Part shown: positions 22,701 to 36,975 of the stretch, piece by piece
Layout: each line of letters starts with the position of its first letter
Position numbering within the stretch: position 1 is the first letter of the stretch
Assembly: GCA_002989075.1 (NCBI GenBank)
Contig: PSQN01000004.1
Span: forward strand, 1,550,001-1,614,000
Direction: 5' to 3'
Length of the DNA stretch: 64,000 bases
Source: Arthonia radiata
Taxonomy: Eukaryota > Ascomycota > Arthoniomycetes > Arthoniales > Arthoniaceae
The notes under the pieces: generated by a model
Databases searched by the model: none
What the model was told of the DNA's origin: nothing
What the model saw: the letters and a program-made list of their open reading frames with translations, nothing else
Position numbers and translations under genes: made by a program

Positions 22701-25700
22701 AATAGTGTTTAAACTAATTTTTAAGCAATATAATTAAGGCAGCAATTATACCTTCTTCTAGGCTAGAGGGCTCTTCTCTAGTACTAGGCAAAGTAGTACC
22801 TCTTCTAAGCTTTTACTATAGACTCGGTAACATTTTGTTAATATTATTTTTCTTTACTCTATATAAATTCTTGTAATCTAAACAGCGCGACGGCGCGTCT
22901 GCTAGGTTCTTGCTACCCGTACGGTATAGTATTTTAAAGTTAAATACTAATAAGTCTTTTATCTAGCGCGTCTATTAGCGAGATAATACTTTTGTTATTA
23001 TAAAATACCGTAGATTATTGTAGTCTGTTACGATCTTTACTAAGTACTATATATTAATAAGATAATAGCGCTAGTACTTAAAGCTAGTTTATATTGCTAT
23101 AAGCTCTTTATTATAGATATTATATCTTAGCTTAGCGTTTATAAATTTCTTTAAAAAGAACGCTACTAAATATAGATATATATTTACCTTATTATTAGTA
23201 TTAGTCTAAGCGGTGTTCGTTATATTTAGTATAGATAAGTCTAAGTTAATATTTAACGGCAATAGTAATTAACTATCTTCCCTTAGCTAAAGTAAGATGC
23301 CTGCTATTATAAAGTTTAATGCATTAGTTATTAAAACGATTAATAGTACCGAGTTAAAGTACGTTAGCACTAGTATATTTATAAAGGCTTGCTTTAGCGC
23401 TTTAAAAGCTTTTTATTAAGCTTTACCTTAAATAAACTTAACGTCTTTCGTTAGTACGTTTATTAATACTACGATGCGGCTAAATCTATAGATAAATTGC
23501 TGGTAAAAGTTTATAAATCTTAAGAAGAACAGAATCTACTTTATGGTAGTGGAAACTAGCTATTTAGCTATAGTTTGCACTCTTTTTAAGTCTATTTTAA
23601 TATTATCGACTTCTACGGTGAACCCTAGAAAAGAAACCTTAGTAATATAAAATTAATACTTAAATAGCTTTATAAATAAACCCTATTTACAGAGCCTTTA
23701 TAGAACTTCTTTAATATAGCTTTTATAGCTTTCCTCGTCTTTAGAGAAAATTAAGATATTGTCTATATAAACGATACATATAGTATCAATAAGATTGCCT
23801 ATAGCTTTATAGATATATATCTAGAACGTAGTAGAGGCGTTTACTAGTCTAAAAGATATTACTAGGTATTTATAGTACCTATATCGAATACAAAACGCTG
23901 TCTTCTACTTATCTTCTTTATGGATATAGATACGGTAATAGGTATCGTAAAGATTAAGCTTCGTAAATACCTTCGAGTCTTGTAGGTAATTAAGAATCTT
24001 AGAGACTAGCGGCAATACGTAGCGATTCTTTATAGTTATATTGTTTAAATTGCGATAGTTAATATACAGTCTTAACGATCCGTCTACCTTAAATACAAAC
24101 AGAACTAAGGCACCCACCAAACTAGTAAAGAGTTGTATCTACTCTTTCTTAATTATAGCATCTAGGTACTTCTAGAGCGTCTTCAGCTTATTCTACGATA
24201 TAGAGTAAATTAGCTTATACGGAGGTTCTATACTATCCTTAAGCTTAATCTTATAAGTATGCTTACTAAGCGGCGTAAGCTTACTTAATAGTTCTTTAGA
24301 AAAGATATCTTTATATTTAGCGTACTAAGAAGAAAGCTTATCTCGCTTCTCTACTTTTTTAGGCTCGCTATTCAGGATTCGGTCTAGCGACAAACTAACG
24401 TCTAATAGGACCGCTATTTAATACTTATAACGTTTATTTGCTTCTATCTATAGAATTATAGAGTAGCACTGTTCGTTTCTTTATAAATATACTAAAATTA
24501 TATCTTTATTAACAATTTTAATAGATTTAGCTTCTACTATCCGTTCTTTAGGCATAGAAAGGTTTCTTTAAGCAATTGTTCTTATCGCTTAGCTAATTTA
24601 GAGCTCAACTTACTTAAGCTATAGGTATTCTAAGACAAGGCTGTATTCTACAAAGTTAGCTAAATATAAGTAAAGTTAGTAATACCGTTTCTCCTTATAT
24701 ACGTCTCTTACAGTTATATTTACGTTATAAGCGTTATAAAGCTACAGCTTATTTTTATTAAGAAATTTAGTATGTAGAAGCTTTACTTTATACAATTTTT
24801 ACTATCCTCTTTTAAGTATAATACAATAATTAATAAGATTAATCTCTGTATTAAAATCTACTAGCGCAAGAATCTTTTGCAGCGACCTGTTTAGCTGTAC
24901 TAAGACTTTAATTCGTTCTTATCGTTAATCGACAGCCCTAAGCTTTAGAGACGCGAGACTTACTCTTAGAGTCTATTATTTTTTTGCTTAACTAGCGTTA
25001 AATTGATACTAGTTTAGGGCGTAGTACATTTAGTAGTATAATACCCTTTCTAATTGTATATAAAGTAGATAATATTTATCTTACTGTATATCAACTCTAG
25101 TTACCTCTATGCGGCAGAGCTATTGTCTCTTTGTCGAACTAGTAAGTTGCCTCGTCCTTAGTATAAACCGCCTTGTCCGCGGCCCGGCCCCTATAGAGAT
25201 GCTCTAGCGTTATAACCGCTATAGTTTGTATCCGATCCGCTACTAAAGCGATCTCGGTTTATATTAGTGTTGCAGGCGTTCTACAATATACTACGATTAA
25301 TATTTATATATTAACAAACTTTCTTTAGAAGCTCGTTTATATCTTTAAGCAGGTTTTTTAAGAGACTTTATTTAATTAGCTTTACTTTAATCTATAAAGA
25401 TAAGCGCGTATAGTAAAATACAGCCTAATTTAGATTCGATATTTTGCTACTTAGCAACTTAGTTTCTTTGTTCTGTAAAAAGCTTAGAAAGTTCTTAAGC
25501 TTCTACGTCGAACTCTATATCGACGTAAAGAACTTTTTTGCGTTAGCTGTAGTAGCTATAGCTAGGTCGATAATACATTCTATTACTTATTCTTTAAAGT
25601 ACGCTTATACGTAGAGCAACGTCTTCTCTTTATTCTTGTTAGTATAAGTTTGCTATCTATTCGCTAGATCTCTAGGGAGTCCCTAAATGTACTAAGTAAT

Positions 25701-26448
25701 AATACAAACGTTATTAAGATTCAAGACGTTAGCTATTTAAAATCTTTTCTTAATGGTCTAAGTCTATTAAGTGTCTATAGAGTTTATAACTCTTTTAAGC
25801 TTAGACGCCTCTTTCTTAAAAAGCTCGTTAATCTAGCTTTAAAGGCTTAAATCGTTCTATAGCTACTTACTATTAGCCTCTAAATTGCGAGCGGACTAGA
25901 GCTTAACTTCGAGTATTCGCTTTTTAAGCTTAAGCTTCTTAATAGTGTACTACTGCTACTATGCTAGTAGTTCTTGTCTTAGCTTTTATACCTTAACGCT
26001 TAAGAAGGCGCTAAAGAGGAATTCTTCGCGGTTAGAGCCTTAGTAAACCCCTTTGTTGTCGTTATTATTTTAGTTTAGACTATTGTTCTTCCTAGTTTAC
26101 GATCTACTTAACGTCTATTTACCGGCTTATAAGCCCTCTTGCTTATTGTCGTCGCTAAATTCTATATAAGGGTCTTAGTCTTCTTCGACGTTGGCTATAT
26201 TTTACTACACTCTATATTTTACTTGTACGACGGATATAAAGCGACTACCGTCGCGTACTTAGTTCCTTGCTCGTTCTCTTTAAATACAGTACTTGTTAGC
26301 ACCGACCATCAATTAATTTTAATATTATTTATTTTAACGTATATACAGAGTCTCGGCTATACTTAATTATACCGGGTTAACCTCTAAGCGACGTCGATAA
26401 GGTACTTAACTGCCGGCCGCCCCCCTCGTAGGTTTAGAATAATTAGGA

Positions 26449-26644
26449 TATAATCTAAATGTAGGACAGAGAGCAGTTAGATAGCAAAAAGGGTCTAAAT
26501 AGGCTCTACTAGTGTTTAAGCTAATTATTAAGGAGACTAGAAAGAAATGCGTTTACTAGAGGAAAGATATCCTTCTAGAATCGCAGCCTTCCTAAATAGA
26601 CAATATTCTGTCCTAATTCGCTATTGGAACGTTTATACATTACA
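26449..26644 (-). repeat. Gyp-B1 right LTR (its 5' LTR)
   Basis: 196 bp, RIP-altered start TATAATCT, end CATTACA, followed by the target duplication TAGAT. Confidence 0.9.
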
Positions 26645-26747
26645 TAGATCTAGTTCTATAAGTTATTATATCTAAAGTTAAAAAATAATCTAACGCTAAT
26701 AAAGTATTTAAGATTAGTACTATTCTTACTAAAGTCTATAGTTAGGA

Positions 26748-27340
26748 GATATCTCTATATTCCTATTACTTTTATATAAGCAAGAAGTATATATTAAAGT
26801 CTAAAAAGATATTATATTTTATATATATCTGCAATAGAAAGTTATATAACGTATATCTATTATTAAAGAATAGTTAGTATTTATTTATCTACTATTTACT
26901 ATTTTTAACTTATTTTTAACTTAGAGTATCTATTCTTAGTACTTATAAGTATTTAACGCTCTTTAGAAGTAGTATAAGAGTTTAGCGGAAGAAAAGAAAG
27001 TTATTTGTATAGCGAAATAATAGCGTAAAGTTATTAAGATAGTAGTTATTAATTTAGAGAAGAAGCTTAAAAGGTTATATATCTAGATATAGAATAAGAT
27101 AGATTAAAATAATATATTGTTTAAGAAAAAATAACTAGTAGCTATATCTAGTAGCAATATTGTAAATATACTAAGTAGACTAAATATAAATTTTTATAAG
27201 AATCTATATCTAAAGTTAGATAGTAGCTCTATAACTTAGTAGACTAGTTTCTTTATAGATAGTATATATACGCTAGGCGTATACTAGATAGTAATATAGA
27301 ACGTTAGTAATAAAGATATTAGTTAATTTTCAATAGTACT
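26748..27340 (+). pseudogene. Gyp-A4 antisense accessory region
   Basis: Plus-strand counterpart of the region at 60822-61390 in Gyp-A5, on the strand opposite to pol. The Lys/Glu-rich part is visible near 26990-27120. Heavily degraded. Confidence 0.45.
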
Positions 27341-30300
27341 CTTAAGAGGTTAAGAATATTTCTTAGTTCTAGTTTAATCTTAGTACTACTCGATTTTCTT
27401 TTTATAGTTTGTTAGATTCTATTTTGGTTTCTATTAATTCTTGTCCTTAGGGTATTCTTTCTATTTAATAAGGTACTGTTGTTTATCTTAGTATTGTCTA
27501 TAGGCTTAGATTATTTTAACCTTACACTTAGATTCTTAGTTATTAGAAAGAATTTCTAGGTTAGATTATTCTACTTCTTAGAAACAGACTAGTTTTAATA
27601 GCGCTATATAGAATATAGAATATATTCTTATTATTCTTAAGAATTTAAGTTTAATTATTATAGATCCTAGTTGCTATAAGATTTAAAACGGTTCTATCTT
27701 AGTATAGTTAAGTTTCCTGCTTTGCCTAGTAGTCTTAAGATTTTTTACAAGTAAGTAAGCTCTTCCCCCTTCTTTTATACTTATATTTAGGATAGTTCTT
27801 AACTTATTATACTACTTCTTAGTACGTTTATTAATAAACCTGCTATCGGATTTTAACTGTTAGTACAGGTTTTTTATATTTGTAGCTATTTGCGTAGCTG
27901 TTTCGTTGTTCGTTATATTCTAGAGTTATTGTCTCTAAAGGGAATAATAGCTATATAAGGCGTAAAACAGAGTAGTTTTAGTAGTATCGTTTTTAGTATT
28001 ATTATACGTAGCCTACGCTACTAGTAATAGTTATACCTAGTTATCTTGCTAGTAATTGATATATACTTATAAATACTGTTCTAGAGTATAGTTTATACGT
28101 TCTATTTATTTATCTGTTTGTAGGTAAATAATATAGATATTTTTTACTTTATTTCTAACTATTGTATTAAAGATATCTAAAATCGTAAGATAAATTTTCT
28201 ATCTCTATTAGAGACAATCTTTTATAGTTATCTATAGTTTGCTAGTATAATTTAAAGGAAGGTATATACTAATTATTCTAAATTACTAGCTTCCTTATAT
28301 AGTATAAAGTATATATATTTTATTAATTTATTATATATAACTAGAATAGCATTATAAGCTACTTCTATAAGTAGATTCTTAGAAAGTAGTAACTTAGTAA
28401 TAAAGTCTAGTAAGACTGTATACTATAGTCTCTTAGATATTTCTAGTAATTGTAATTTATTATAGAGCGAATACCTTAAGTATTTAGTTTTTATATAAAT
28501 ATTGTATTCTTAAATATAGCTTTCGATATAGTATTAGATTCTTAGAATACAATAAGTTCTTATAATCTTCTTAATAGTATTATTAATACCTTTATATCCT
28601 TTTATTAGGCTATTGTAGAAGTTACTAATAATATATTAAATTAGATTTCTTAGAATATAGATTTTTCCTTAAAATTTATAGTAGTCTTTATTATTCTTTA
28701 TTAGTCTTAAATATTGTTTTTTATCTTCTTAATATATTTCTAGACTATTTAGAATATTTAGGATTCGGCTATTTAGTTCTATAATAAATTTAGTTGTTAT
28801 AGCTAGTTAATTATATCTAATCTCGTTATTATTTTTTTGAGTATTATATACTTAATATATTCCTTATTGTTAAGGTAATCTAATAATTAACTAAGAGTAT
28901 CTACTCTATTGTTCTTAAAATCTTTTTTGTACGCAATAATAAAGTTATATAGAGCTATAGGCTCTAACTATTTAACTTATTTATAGTTAAGTTTCTTTAT
29001 TATTATAAAGTAAGTTAGATTTTTATAATCTATTTATACTATAATTATATAGTTTACTCCCTCTAAATAGACTTACTATATCCTAAATACTACTATTATA
29101 GCTAAGAGCTTCTTATTATAAATATTATAGTTTTATTCTATATATAATATTTTTTTTAAGTAAAAAGCTACTAGTCTAAGCTTTTCTTTATTATTATTTT
29201 AACTTATATACTCTAATTATATAGTCTAACGCGTCTATTTTTATAATAATTAGTAAATTAGAGTTAAATATTGCTAGTATAGGTCTTATTTTAAAGACTT
29301 CTTTAAGTTCTTTAAATACTAATTATTCTTTCTACGTCTAGAAGAATTCTATTAATTACTTTATTTATTAAGACAGCAGTACTATAATTTATTTAAAGTT
29401 AGATATCTATTGTCTATAATAGTTAGTAAAATTAAGAAACTATTATAGTTATTTTATATTCTTTAGTATAGACTATATTAATATAGATTAAATCTTTAAA
29501 TCTTCTATTTAGAGACTATACTTAGTAATTATAAATTTAAGAAATTTAATAGATTATTAATAAAACTAAGTCTTCTTAATATTAATTTGTAAATTAATAC
29601 GTACTAATCTTTCTAATACCTTTTTAATATGTTTTTTATATTTTTTTAGTATATAGCTATATACTAGGATATTATCTAAATAAGTAGTATTAAATATATT
29701 TAAATAATTACTAAGTATATTATTAATCAATTTATAGAATAATACTAGTATGTTTATTAGTCTAAAGAGTATAATATAATACTTAAAAAGTCTATATTTT
29801 GTATAGAAGACGGTCTTCTATTCTTTACCTTCTTTTATATAGATTAAGTTATATACTCCTTATAGATTAAATTTAGTAAACTATTATATATTATATAATC
29901 GATTTATAATTTCTTTAATATATAGTAATAGATATTAGTTTTTGATAGTTATTCTATTTAATTATCTATAGTCTATATAGAGTTATAGTTTACTATTTTT
30001 CTTTAGTATAAAGAGTATTAAATATTTAGCTAATAATATTAATTTCTAAATAAAATCTTTTCTAAGTTTTTTTTTAAAATAGTTATAGAGTACTTAATTT
30101 TCTACTTCTAATAGAGAGTATATTAGACTAGAAATTAGTATTTTACCTTCTTATAAAAGTATTATATAATTCTATAGTTTATACTTTAGTAGAGCTAAGT
30201 TTAGCTTAGCTTTCTTAAATAGATATTAAAAATTATATTTTTTAAGTATCTTAGTATTTAACTAAGTACTTGTTATTATATAGAATTATTAGCGTATAGT

Positions 30301-31120
30301 TATCTCTTATTTATACTTATATAAAATTAGCTATAGTTAAGTTACTATATTAGAATTCTCTTATAGAATATTTAAGTATTAGAGTATAGTAGTACAAAGT
30401 TATATAAGTTTTTATTATACTTCTTATTCTTACTACTAAAAATAGCTTATAGAGTATCTTTTCTATAGAATAACTCTTGTCTAGAGTACTTATACTTAGT
30501 AAAAAGAAGTTTTTTTAGTTCTTTAATCTACTTCTAGGTTATATTGTTATAACTATAGTATATCTAGTATATATGGTACTAGTTAATATCTATAATATTA
30601 TAAGTAATTTCTTTCTAATAGTTTCTAATAGTTATATCTATTAGTAAAGTTTTATAGTTAACTCTTCTCTCTATTCCTTAGAATTTAGATAGTATATAGA
30701 GTAATTTTTTCTTTTTATATTTATATTTAGTACTCTTTAATATAGTATATTAAAATAAAGTTGCCTATTATACCTAAATTAATTATAATTTTAATATTCT
30801 TATTGTTTATTGTTGTCTAAGTATATAGATATATTCTATAGATAGCTAAGCTTATATAGAGCTAGACTCTTAGAGAGTCTAACTATTAGATAGGCTAGTA
30901 CTACTACCCTTAAAGTAGTTAGTCTAGTCTTTTTTCTATTAATTATATATAGTTTAGAGTATTTTAGATACTAGAACCTATTATTAGTTAATTTACTATA
31001 AGAATTCCTATATAGAGTATTCTAATACTACTTTTATTATAATATCTAGTTTATTATTAACAATCTCTACTTTAATTATATAACTATTGCTAGTTAGAAC
31101 TTATTATATTTATAGGTTGT

Positions 31121-31782
31121 TGTAACGCTAGGCGGCCGTAACTGCTTTACTCAGTCTTATTCTATATCAAGGGTAATATAATCTTAAGAGATAGATAACT
31201 ACTAAGATATCTAACTTAAAAGGGGAGATTAAGGAAGTAAGGAACAAACTATAAGCCTTAAAGAAATAGCTTAGCTAGTAATATAAATAAGCTAGAAGGA
31301 TTATACTAAGACTATATAAAAAAGCTCTCTTAGGACTTAGTTACTCTATTTATATACTAACGTAGCTATAGAGTTCTACCTTATACTAATACTTATAAAA
31401 GTTACTTATAGCTTACTAGTTATATTATAGTAAAAAGAACTAATTAGGTTTAATACTTTAAAGTTAATATTAAATAATAATATTAATTCTAAATTTAAAT
31501 TTATAGATATCTATCTACTAAAGTAAATAGCTATTCTATTTATATAGTCTGTAATATAGTTTATACTCTAGGTCTACTAGAGCTACTAGAGTTACTAGGC
31601 GTTTAGTACGTCTAGTATATCTTATTAGTTATATAGTTAATAGTACTACTAGACGTACTAAACGTCTGTCCTATTTAGTATATTTAGTTAGTTATATAAC
31701 TTTTTAGCTATAATTAGTTTTTACTGTACTTATATAATACTAATTATAGTAAGTAAGATTAAACTTACGCCGTATTCTAATA
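31121..31782 (-). repeat. Gyp-C left LTR (3' LTR), right edge approximate
   Basis: Starts TGTAAC. The end is placed before the pyrimidine-rich tract at 31783-31797. There is no second Gyp-C LTR here to confirm the length (about 660 bp). It contains a large inverted repeat at 31595-31669. Confidence 0.5.
31595..31669. repeat. Inverted repeat inside Gyp-C LTR
   Basis: Arms of about 23 bp (31595-31617 and 31647-31669) match at roughly 21 positions around a 29-bp loop; the core TTTAGTACGTCTAGTA pairs with TACTAGACGTACTAAA. Confidence 0.75.
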
Positions 31783-32017
31783 TTAGTCCCTCTTTAGAGT
31801 TAATTTGTCCTCGATTAATTTTTTACTCTTAAAGAGCTATCTGCTTTCTATTTTCTTTCTATTGTACTGTACGTCGCTTATTATACATTTCTTAAAGATT
31901 CTTGCTAAGCTAGTTACCTAGAGTTATATATTTAAGCCTTAGAAACTCTATTCTACTATAGATCTTAAATAAGCTATTTAGCGTTCTTAAATTATTAACT
32001 AGCCTATTGTATTTAGT

Positions 32018-32560
32018 ATGTCTCTCTATTCTAACTGCTTCCGCCTAAGTAAGAGTTGTTAGCTAGTATTAGGAGATATTACCTATACTCTATATACAAG
32101 GTCTAGTATAGTATATAATATTTGTATAACGAAAGAGAATAGTTAGTTTATATCTGGGTCTTATTGCTTTTATAGCTAACTCGCTATAGTTAATTTCCTT
32201 TAAGAGTATTGTAAGGAGCTTTAAGAGGAGTATTGTTAAGTTAAAGAAGAGGCGCGTTAGAGAAAGAGAAAGAGAATTTAGAAGGACGCTAATTCTTAAC
32301 TTTATTTATTAGATACAGATAATAAAATAGCTATAGTTAAGTATAATACTACAAATTGTATCTATTAGAATATATTAGTATGTACTAAAGAGAATTTAGC
32401 TCGGTAGAATAGGTTGTAGGTTACTAGTACTAGTCTAGAGTTCTTAGCTAAGGGTTCTACTGCTAGTAATTTAGATTCTACTATTAGTCTTAACGTTCTT
32501 TTAGAACTTCCTAATAAGTTTTAGTATTGTTAGTTGTTCTAGTAACGTAGCTTCCTTTTT
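32018..32560 (+). pseudogene. Gyp-C antisense accessory region
   Basis: On the strand opposite to pol, between integrase and the 3' LTR. It begins MSLYSNCFRLSKSC, alike in spacing to the starts of the same region in Gyp-A2 (MPSCSRYMLIKERYLV) and Gyp-A5, then has a Glu/Lys/Arg-rich stretch (for example QVKEEA and RKRKRIQKDANS near 32240-32300) typical of a coiled coil. Degraded. Confidence 0.45.
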
Positions 32561-34808
32561 TATTATACTAAATTTATTTAGTAGTAGTTCTTCTTAAGTT
32601 TCTTTAATAGGTTTTTTATTAGTTTCTATATATTTTCTAATTTTAAATATCTTTTCTATTTTATAAGATAGGAGACCTTATCTTGGGTCTATTTGTATCT
32701 AAGTATTCGTTCTACTTAGTATATATTATCTAAGTTAGATGCCTCTACTTTTTTTTTGTCTGCTATTAGTACTTCTTTTAGTACTAGTTTAAGGAGTAAC
32801 TTATAAAAGACGTTATATATATATATTGTTAGTAGTAGTTTTAGCTTAAAGGTAACTAGTCCTAATATCTTTACGATTCTAAATAGTCTAAGTTTTATAT
32901 AGTCGAGCTTATTATATAGTTAGTTTATTTTAATATATTGTCTATAGAGGTAAATAGTACCTCCCTCCTTAAGGTCTAGTCTCTTAAACTTAGATTTATT
33001 TACTATATTCCTTATAGCTTCTAATATCTATTTTAGTTCAATTTTTATATAATTATAGATAACTTTTCTATTTTTGTAGAGAATATTAGTAAGTCCTAAA
33101 TTTATAGCTCAAATTTTTAGCGTCTCTAGTTAATATTAGGTATCGTCTATAGTTAATATAAAAGGGTATCTCTTTAGTAGCGTTCGCGCTATTATTGTAC
33201 GTAAATATTGCTAAGGATAGTAATTATATCTATATAAGTTATAATTAGTTAATATATACTTATAAAAACTATTCTAATGTTTAGTTAAGTCTCTCTATTT
33301 GTCTATTAGTTTGTAGATAAAAACTTGTCAATAGTTTTCTTTCTGTTCTTGTAAGTTTTAGAGTTATATTCTAGAGTTTTAAAGTAAACAATTAGTCTCT
33401 ATCTAAGATAATTTCTTTAGATACCCTATATTGCGTAATAATATATTTATACAAAAGAAATACTGTTTTTTAGGCTATTATATATTTACGAGTAAAAATA
33501 AAATATCTATACTTTGTAAATTAATCTACAATAACAAAAATAGTGTTGTAACTAGTTATGTTTCTTAGTTTTAACGATAGTAGTAAGTTAGTAATAAAGT
33601 CTATAGTTAGTAAAGACTATAGGTTACTAGAGATTTATAATAGTTATAATAGGCCGTAAGGCTTGTATCTTTCTAATTTAGTTCTTTTATAGATATTATA
33701 TTTCTAAATAAAGTCTATAATTTTTATTTGTAGCTTTAGTATAAAGTACGTTCTTATTAATTTTTCTATTATAGTTACTATTCCTCTATAGCCCTCTTTA
33801 TAGGCTTCTTAAATAACTACTTTTTATATATTATATAGAATATAGATCTTTCTCTTAAAGGTTTTAAGTCTATTTTTGTCTTTAAGTCGTATATCTTACG
33901 TTATCTAATTTTTTTTGTACCCTTATATTAGTTCCTACCTTTAAGACTAATCCTTAATTCTTATTATTAGTAAGAGTTTACTAACCTAGTTAAGTTTAAT
34001 CGTACTGTCTAGGTTTTCTTATAGAATTATATATAAGACTTGTATTTTATTTACTATATAGTCTAATTTTTAACTAAGAGTATTAGCTCTTTAATTTTTT
34101 AATCCCTTTTAATATATAATCTGTATATTAAATAATACTAATTCTTTTAACTATCTTACTTGTCTTCTATTAAGAATCTTAGTTATTGTAAATTGTGTTA
34201 GATTCTTATAGTTAGTAATAATATATACTTAGTGTTTAGATATTATATGATAGTATTTCTAGTATTTAAGTAATTTAATAATTAATAATAGTTTTTTATT
34301 GTAAATATTGTAATTAAGTTCTAGTACTATTATTATTCTTAAGTAGAACACTACTAAGTATAGTATATTCTTATCGTTTAGTTAGCTTAATACTAATCTA
34401 ATTATATAGTTAGATATATCTGTCTCTATAGTAGTTAGTTTGTTATAGTTAAAGATCGTTAGAACTAGTATAGACGTAAAGTACTACTTTAATTTCTAAA
34501 ATACGTTCTATTGATCCTTTTCCTATATAAAGGGTAAATCTTTTTATATAAGTCTTGTAAGTAGTAAGACTACTCTAGAGTATCTATTAATAAATCTTCT
34601 ATAGAAGTTTTTAAAGCCGAGAAAGGACTATATTTCCTTTATATTTTTTAGAGTAGGCTATTTAAGTATAGCCTTTACTTTATTTAGTAATATTTTAATT
34701 ATACTAGGCTAAATAATATATCTTAAGAAGTTAGTTTCTTATATATAAAACTTATACTTCTAGAGCTTAATACAAAGGTTGTATTTATCTAGCTGCTCTA
34801 ATACCTAC

Positions 34809-35258
34809 TATTACAATCTTACTACATTAGGCTAGTACAAGGCTAAGCGCAGCCAGCCTTATTAGAGCATTATACAGTATACCCGACAACTCTAATATAG
34901 CGACGTTAGCAACGTTACTATATTGTAATAGAACCCTAACTATATAACAAAGAGATTATTAAAACTATTAGATATAGAGAAACATACCTTTATACCTTAG
35001 ACTATATAGCTAGACTAATAGCTTACCTTAGAATAGACTTTAGTTTATTAACTTAATATCTAAATATAAGTTCCTTAACTATATTTAAGTAATATACTTT
35101 ACCTTCTATTTACTTTAGTTAAGCCTCTCTTACCTTCTATAATCTATCTTACTTCTTCTATATTTTAGTCTCTAGTATATAAGATATTTAATACTAAGGT
35201 TAATAAGTATATAAGGTAAATAAGCCTTAGTTCAGTTCTTCTAGTAACTAGTATTATA
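34809..35258 (+). repeat. Gyp-A1 left (5') LTR
   Basis: 450 bp, RIP-altered ends TATTAC...ATTATA; partner of 56819-57268. Followed by the same leader (TTTAATAGACTCGCTA) as in Gyp-A2. Confidence 0.85.
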
Positions 35259-36975
35259 CTTTAATAGACTCGCTATAAAAGTAGAGAAAGTAGATTAATT
35301 ATATTTACTACTTTAGTACTTAATAGCTATAACGCTATAAATAGACTAACTGATAGAATAACTAGTATAAGTAAGATATTAGATATTAATACTAAAATAG
35401 AAAAAAGCTTCTTTAATAAACGTTCTAAAGTTACTCTATTTCTAATACGCCTAGCTATATACTTTGAAACTTATAAAGACTAGTTTCTAAATAATACTAC
35501 TATAGTTCTATTTACTACCTCTTATATAGATAGAAATACTTATAAGTAGGTCGAGTACTATCTTAACGACTTCTTATTTACTCTAATAAAGAATAGATAT
35601 AAAGATACTAATAAGTTTTTTACTAGCTTTGCCTTTTTTTAGAAAAAGCTTTATAAAATCTTTAGACAAACTAACGTAGGACGCGTTACTACTAGAAAGC
35701 TTCGGAACCTTAAGTAGATAGAACTAGTAAGCAGGTACGCCGCTAAATTTATATAGTATACTAACTAGATAGGATAGAATAAAAAAATCCTTATTAAAAC
35801 CTTTTATAAAGAACTTAAAGATTATATTAAGAAAATTATCTATATCTATAGAGAGAAGTTTAATAATCTTAATAGCTTTATATAATAAGTAAAAGAAATT
35901 AATAATAGTAACTTTAAAAAATAGATAGAAAAGAAGAGTAACCCTATAAATAGGTTCTATAGAGCAAAGAATTAAGTAAACTTATAACAAAATTGAGGCA
36001 ATCTAATAAAATTAGATTTTACTAAGTCTTAAAAAAAACTAAATAATTAGAAAAGAGAATATAATATAAAGAATAAGCTATACTTATATTATAGAAAACT
36101 AGAATATTAGGTTAAGAAATACTATTCTAAGAAACAATAGTTTAATCTTATAGAATAAAGTAGGTACAATAATTAATCTTAAAAGCTCTACTCTCTATAA
36201 TAGTAGTTTAATATAACTATTTAGATATAAAAAAACAATAGTTAAAATAAGGCGATAGAGTTACTAGTAGCCTTTAGCGATCGCTAGTATATAAACCTAA
36301 TAGGATACTGTCCCCTTTAAGGATTAGGTCTGCTACTAAGGACTAATTAGAATTAGTATAAGTATATTACTGTACTAACTAAGGAGCAGAAGGACATCTA
36401 CTAGGGTGCCTTCTATAACTAAGAAGATACTTACTAGGATACTTCTAAAGAAGGATACAATAAACTAAATCTATTTAAGTTATATAAAAACTAGAATACA
36501 GACAGTAAGTTATAAAAAGAAATAAAAGAACGACAGATAAAATAAGAATAATAAGATTTATAGGACTAAAACAATATTAACTATACTATTCTAAGGTAGT
36601 AGGTATAAGCTACCGTTATACTATATAAAATACTATTCTAGACCGCGTACTACAACAATAATTATACAACTTATAAATTTAATAAACTAGGGTTAGAATA
36701 GTAGCTAAAGAAACTTATATCTCTAAAATAAGGTTTAATACAAGAACTAGGCCTTATTCGAGAATAAATTAGGTTACCTTACCTAGAAACCTAAGAGAAA
36801 TCTAAGGAAGAACAGACTATAGAAGCTAAGTAAGATAGTAACTACAATACGTTATAGACAAGACAACAACTTAAAGACAATAAAAATAGATTCTAATAGT
36901 ATAGAATTCTCTCTTAAGGACAATACTAACTAGAAAGAATAAACTCTAATCTATTAGAAAGAAATAATATATAGA

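Larger units (their letters stand above)
18632..26644 (-). mobile_element. Gyp-B1, full-length Ty3/gypsy, broken
   Basis: 8013 bp with 196-bp LTRs at both ends and a 5-bp target duplication TAGAT (18627-18631 and 26645-26649). Orientation is minus: a purine-rich tract on the minus strand abuts the left LTR (18828-18850), and pol reads leftward. Parts, right to left: gag remains (about 25000-26100, with traces of a zinc knuckle near 25050), protease (about 24800-24900), reverse transcriptase (core near 23905-24120, with GSLRLYINYRNLN), RNase H (about 22900-23500), integrase (about 21400-22500, with VIDRFSKFITYI near 21850). An accessory region on the plus strand lies between integrase and the left LTR. 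The element looks structurally whole but coding-broken, with dozens of breaks. It sits inside Gyp-A4, so it is younger than that copy. Confidence 0.9.
18115..31120 (-). mobile_element. Gyp-A4, Ty3/gypsy chromovirus, broken and interrupted
   Basis: A minus-oriented LTR retrotransposon. Its 3' LTR is at 18115-18554; the internal part starts at 18555, is interrupted by Gyp-B1 (18632-26644), resumes at 26645 and reads through the 3' accessory region, chromodomain (about 27340-27560), integrase, RNase H, reverse transcriptase (about 29400-30100) and protease (about 30950-31090). It stops at 31120, where Gyp-C begins. Gag and the 5' LTR are not present here. Sequence on the two sides of Gyp-B1 joins smoothly when compared with Gyp-A5. 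It is one of the most AT-rich copies and looks broken in very many places. Order of insertion: it went into the unknown sequence to its left, and was later hit by Gyp-B1 and Gyp-C. Confidence 0.8.
31121..34808 (-). mobile_element. Gyp-C, Ty3/gypsy, truncated and broken
   Basis: Minus orientation. The left LTR starts TGTAACGCTAGG at 31121 and probably ends near 31782, followed by a pyrimidine-rich polypurine-tract complement (TCCCTCTTTAG). After an accessory region on the plus strand (32018-32560) come integrase (about 32900-34000), RNase H (about 34100-34480) and the end of reverse transcriptase, which runs into the left edge of Gyp-A1 at 34808. The remaining reverse transcriptase, protease, gag and second LTR are missing from the window. 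It sits in the protease region of Gyp-A4; the 5 bp before the LTR are GTTGT and the right-hand duplicate is lost. Its reverse transcriptase/RNase H sequence is clearly different from both Gyp-A and Gyp-B. Strongly AT-rich, with many breaks. Confidence 0.75.

Noticed and set aside
26139-26366. 75-codon plus-strand frame in Gyp-B1
   Set aside because: It lies opposite the gag region of the element and has no supporting counterpart frame in Gyp-B2; a shadow frame.
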